From contig NZ_FQVG01000015.1 in assembly GCF_900129265.1 (NCBI RefSeq), positions 1 through 45,908 on the forward strand: a stretch of DNA of 45,908 bases, written 5' to 3'. Under the pieces are notes generated by a model that did no database searches, was not told the origin of the DNA, and saw nothing but the letters and a program-made list of their open reading frames with translations. Source of the DNA: Caloramator proteoclasticus DSM 10124 (GTDB taxonomy: Bacteria; Bacillota; Clostridia; Clostridiales; Caloramatoraceae). Positions 45,279-45,908 of this stretch are shown one piece after another. The position numbers were made by a program, and so were the translations under genes. Numbering within the stretch: the stretch's first letter is position 1; the number at the start of each line of letters is the position of its first letter.

Positions 45279-45329
45279 TGCACATTTTGTGCATATTCTT
45301 ATTATAACAATATAATCAAAATATTTCAA
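45279..45329 (-). promoter_or_regulatory. Promoter and palindromic operator of the LuxE-LuxC-aminotransferase operon
   Basis: On the minus strand there is TTGAAA (45324-45329), a 17-bp spacer and TATAAT (45301-45306). Immediately downstream, over the expected transcript start, is the palindrome TGCACA-AAA-TGTGCA (45279-45293). This is a typical repressor position. No regulator gene is adjacent. Confidence 0.75.
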
Positions 45330-45437
45330 TTATGTATAAAATATTCCAAAATATTTTTTAACATATATTAACATATTGAATAAAATTGATATCATCATCA
45401 ATAATACAATTACCATTAATCTTACAAACACAAAAAC

Positions 45438-45458
45438 AGGTATTTTAAATAAATACCT
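45438..45458. repeat. Duplicated hairpin, left copy (element copy 4)
   Basis: A 21-bp palindrome (AGGTATTT-TAAAT-AAATACCT) identical to 45740-45760. On the minus strand it is followed by GTTTTTGTG, a terminator T-tract. Confidence 0.9.
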
Positions 45459-45739
45459 CAGGCTGTTGAAAAAGGTATATTTTGATTGGCCCTATGAAGG
45501 ATTTCTTGGGCATTCATTCAATTCGCTGATCAATTCTAAGCTTTTCTTTGTTTGAAAAGTCCTACCCTCGCGATGCCATCGTCCTGATGGCCGCTCGGCT
45601 CGGCACGTCCTGTGCCGAATTACGGACTTTTTCAAAGTCGAAAAGCTAAGAATTGCTAAAGCTCACGAAAGAGCCTATTGAAATCCATTCATAGGGCTTT
45701 TTCATAATTTATCTAATAAGTAGGTTTGTCAACAATCTC
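45459..45739 (-). mobile_element. Fold-back non-coding element, copy 4 (inverted)
   Basis: A 281-bp copy in the opposite orientation to copies 1-3, starting CAGGCTGTTGAAAAAGG and ending with GTCAACAATCTC. The complementary arms and both AGGAC-loop hairpins are intact (seen here as GTCCT). It lies between the operon promoter and tRNA-Asn and has no open reading frame of note. Exact 21-bp flanking repeats suggest a recent insertion. Confidence 0.9.
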
Positions 45740-45760
45740 AGGTATTTTAAATAAATACCT
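45740..45760. repeat. Duplicated hairpin, right copy (element copy 4)
   Basis: Exact second copy of the 21-bp palindrome at 45438-45458. It lies downstream (minus strand) of the tRNA-Asn terminator. Confidence 0.9.
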
Positions 45761-45777
45761 GAGATTGTATTAATAAA

Positions 45778-45805
45778 TATAAAAAGAGGTTGCTTTTGCA
45801 ACCTC
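45778..45805 (-). terminator. Terminator of tRNA-Asn
   Basis: On the minus strand GAGGTTGC-AAAA-GCAACCTC is followed by TTTTTATATT. It begins 13 bases after the tRNA. Confidence 0.85.
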
Positions 45806-45817
45806 CTACATTCAAAG

Positions 45818-45892
45818 TGGCTCCACGGAGAGGACTCGAACCTCCAGCCCTTCGGTTAACAGCCGAATGCTCCACCATTGAGCTACCGTGGA
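45818..45892 (-). tRNA. tRNA-Asn (GTT)
   Basis: A 75-base cloverleaf on the minus strand. The acceptor stem is TCCACGG/CCGTGGA, the D stem GCTC/GAGC, the anticodon stem TTCGG/CCGAA with loop CTGTTAA (anticodon GTT), and the T arm GGAGG-TTCGAGT-CCTCT. The 3' CCA is encoded. Confidence 0.97.
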
Positions 45893-45908
45893 ATATTTTA
45901 TTTTATCC

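Noticed and set aside
41399-45294. Bioluminescence operon
   Set aside because: LuxC- and LuxE-like genes are present, but no luciferase (luxAB) or flavin reductase genes are near, and an aminotransferase gene completes the operon instead.

Overview
The window comes from a low-G+C, spore-forming member of the Clostridia. The proteins look like those of Clostridiaceae of the Clostridium/Caloramator type, but the genus cannot be fixed from this sequence alone. Support: strong AT bias, AGGAGG ribosome sites with frequent TTG and GTG starts, the sporulation sigma factor SigH, a ctsR-mcsA-mcsB-clpC stress operon, a T-box in front of cysS, type III glutamine synthetase, flavin-dependent thymidylate synthase and a B12-dependent ribonucleotide reductase.

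Layout, left to right. Positions 1-4773 (minus strand) hold tuf preceded by tRNA-Thr, then sigH, yacP/rae1, rlmB, thyX and mrnC. A PAP2 phosphatase gene (plus) converges on cysS, which is followed by gltX, ilvA, an unknown plus-strand gene, a natAB-like ABC transporter with a tiny membrane ORF, ispF, glnA (type III), ispD, a PIN/TRAM membrane protein, carD, a DUF1573-type gene, disA, radA, clpC, mcsB, mcsA and ctsR. Read along the minus strand this is the Bacillus-type order ctsR...radA-disA-yacL-ispD-ispF-gltX-cysS-mrnC-rlmB-yacP-sigH, interrupted by glnA, natAB and ilvA. From 26 to 34 kb come two small conserved-looking genes, an EF-G paralogue, signal peptidase I and the phosphate operon pstS-pstC-pstA-pstB-phoU. 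From 34 to 46 kb the content is more accessory: a 5'-truncated chemoreceptor abutting a GGDEF remnant, nrdJ with a 367-residue intein, a CPBP-like membrane protein, an alkyladenine glycosylase, and an operon of LuxE-like, LuxC-like and class III aminotransferase genes. The window ends in tRNA-Asn.

Regulation visible in the sequence: a T-box with a probable UGC specifier before cysS, a terminator/anti-terminator leader before glnA with an ANTAR-like hexaloop, a CtsR operator with three half-sites, two NrdR boxes 31 bp apart before nrdJ, Pho-box-like repeats before pstS, a palindromic operator at the luxE-like promoter, and a stable hairpin between pstS and pstC.

The most unusual content is a family of four 281-282 bp non-coding fold-back elements (5413-5693, 8925-9206, 39589-39870, 45459-45739). 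Each sits between two copies of a different palindrome, three perfect or near-perfect and one diverged; the palindromes look like transcription terminator hairpins. The duplicated length (21, 22, 25, 21 bp) follows the size of the hairpin. This suggests a transposition process that recognises a hairpin or cruciform and duplicates it whole. The second most unusual item is an orphan RNA scaffold resembling a TnpB omega-RNA between tRNA-Thr and tuf, with no tnpB nearby. The third is the LuxE/LuxC/aminotransferase operon, which together could turn a carboxylic acid into a primary amine.
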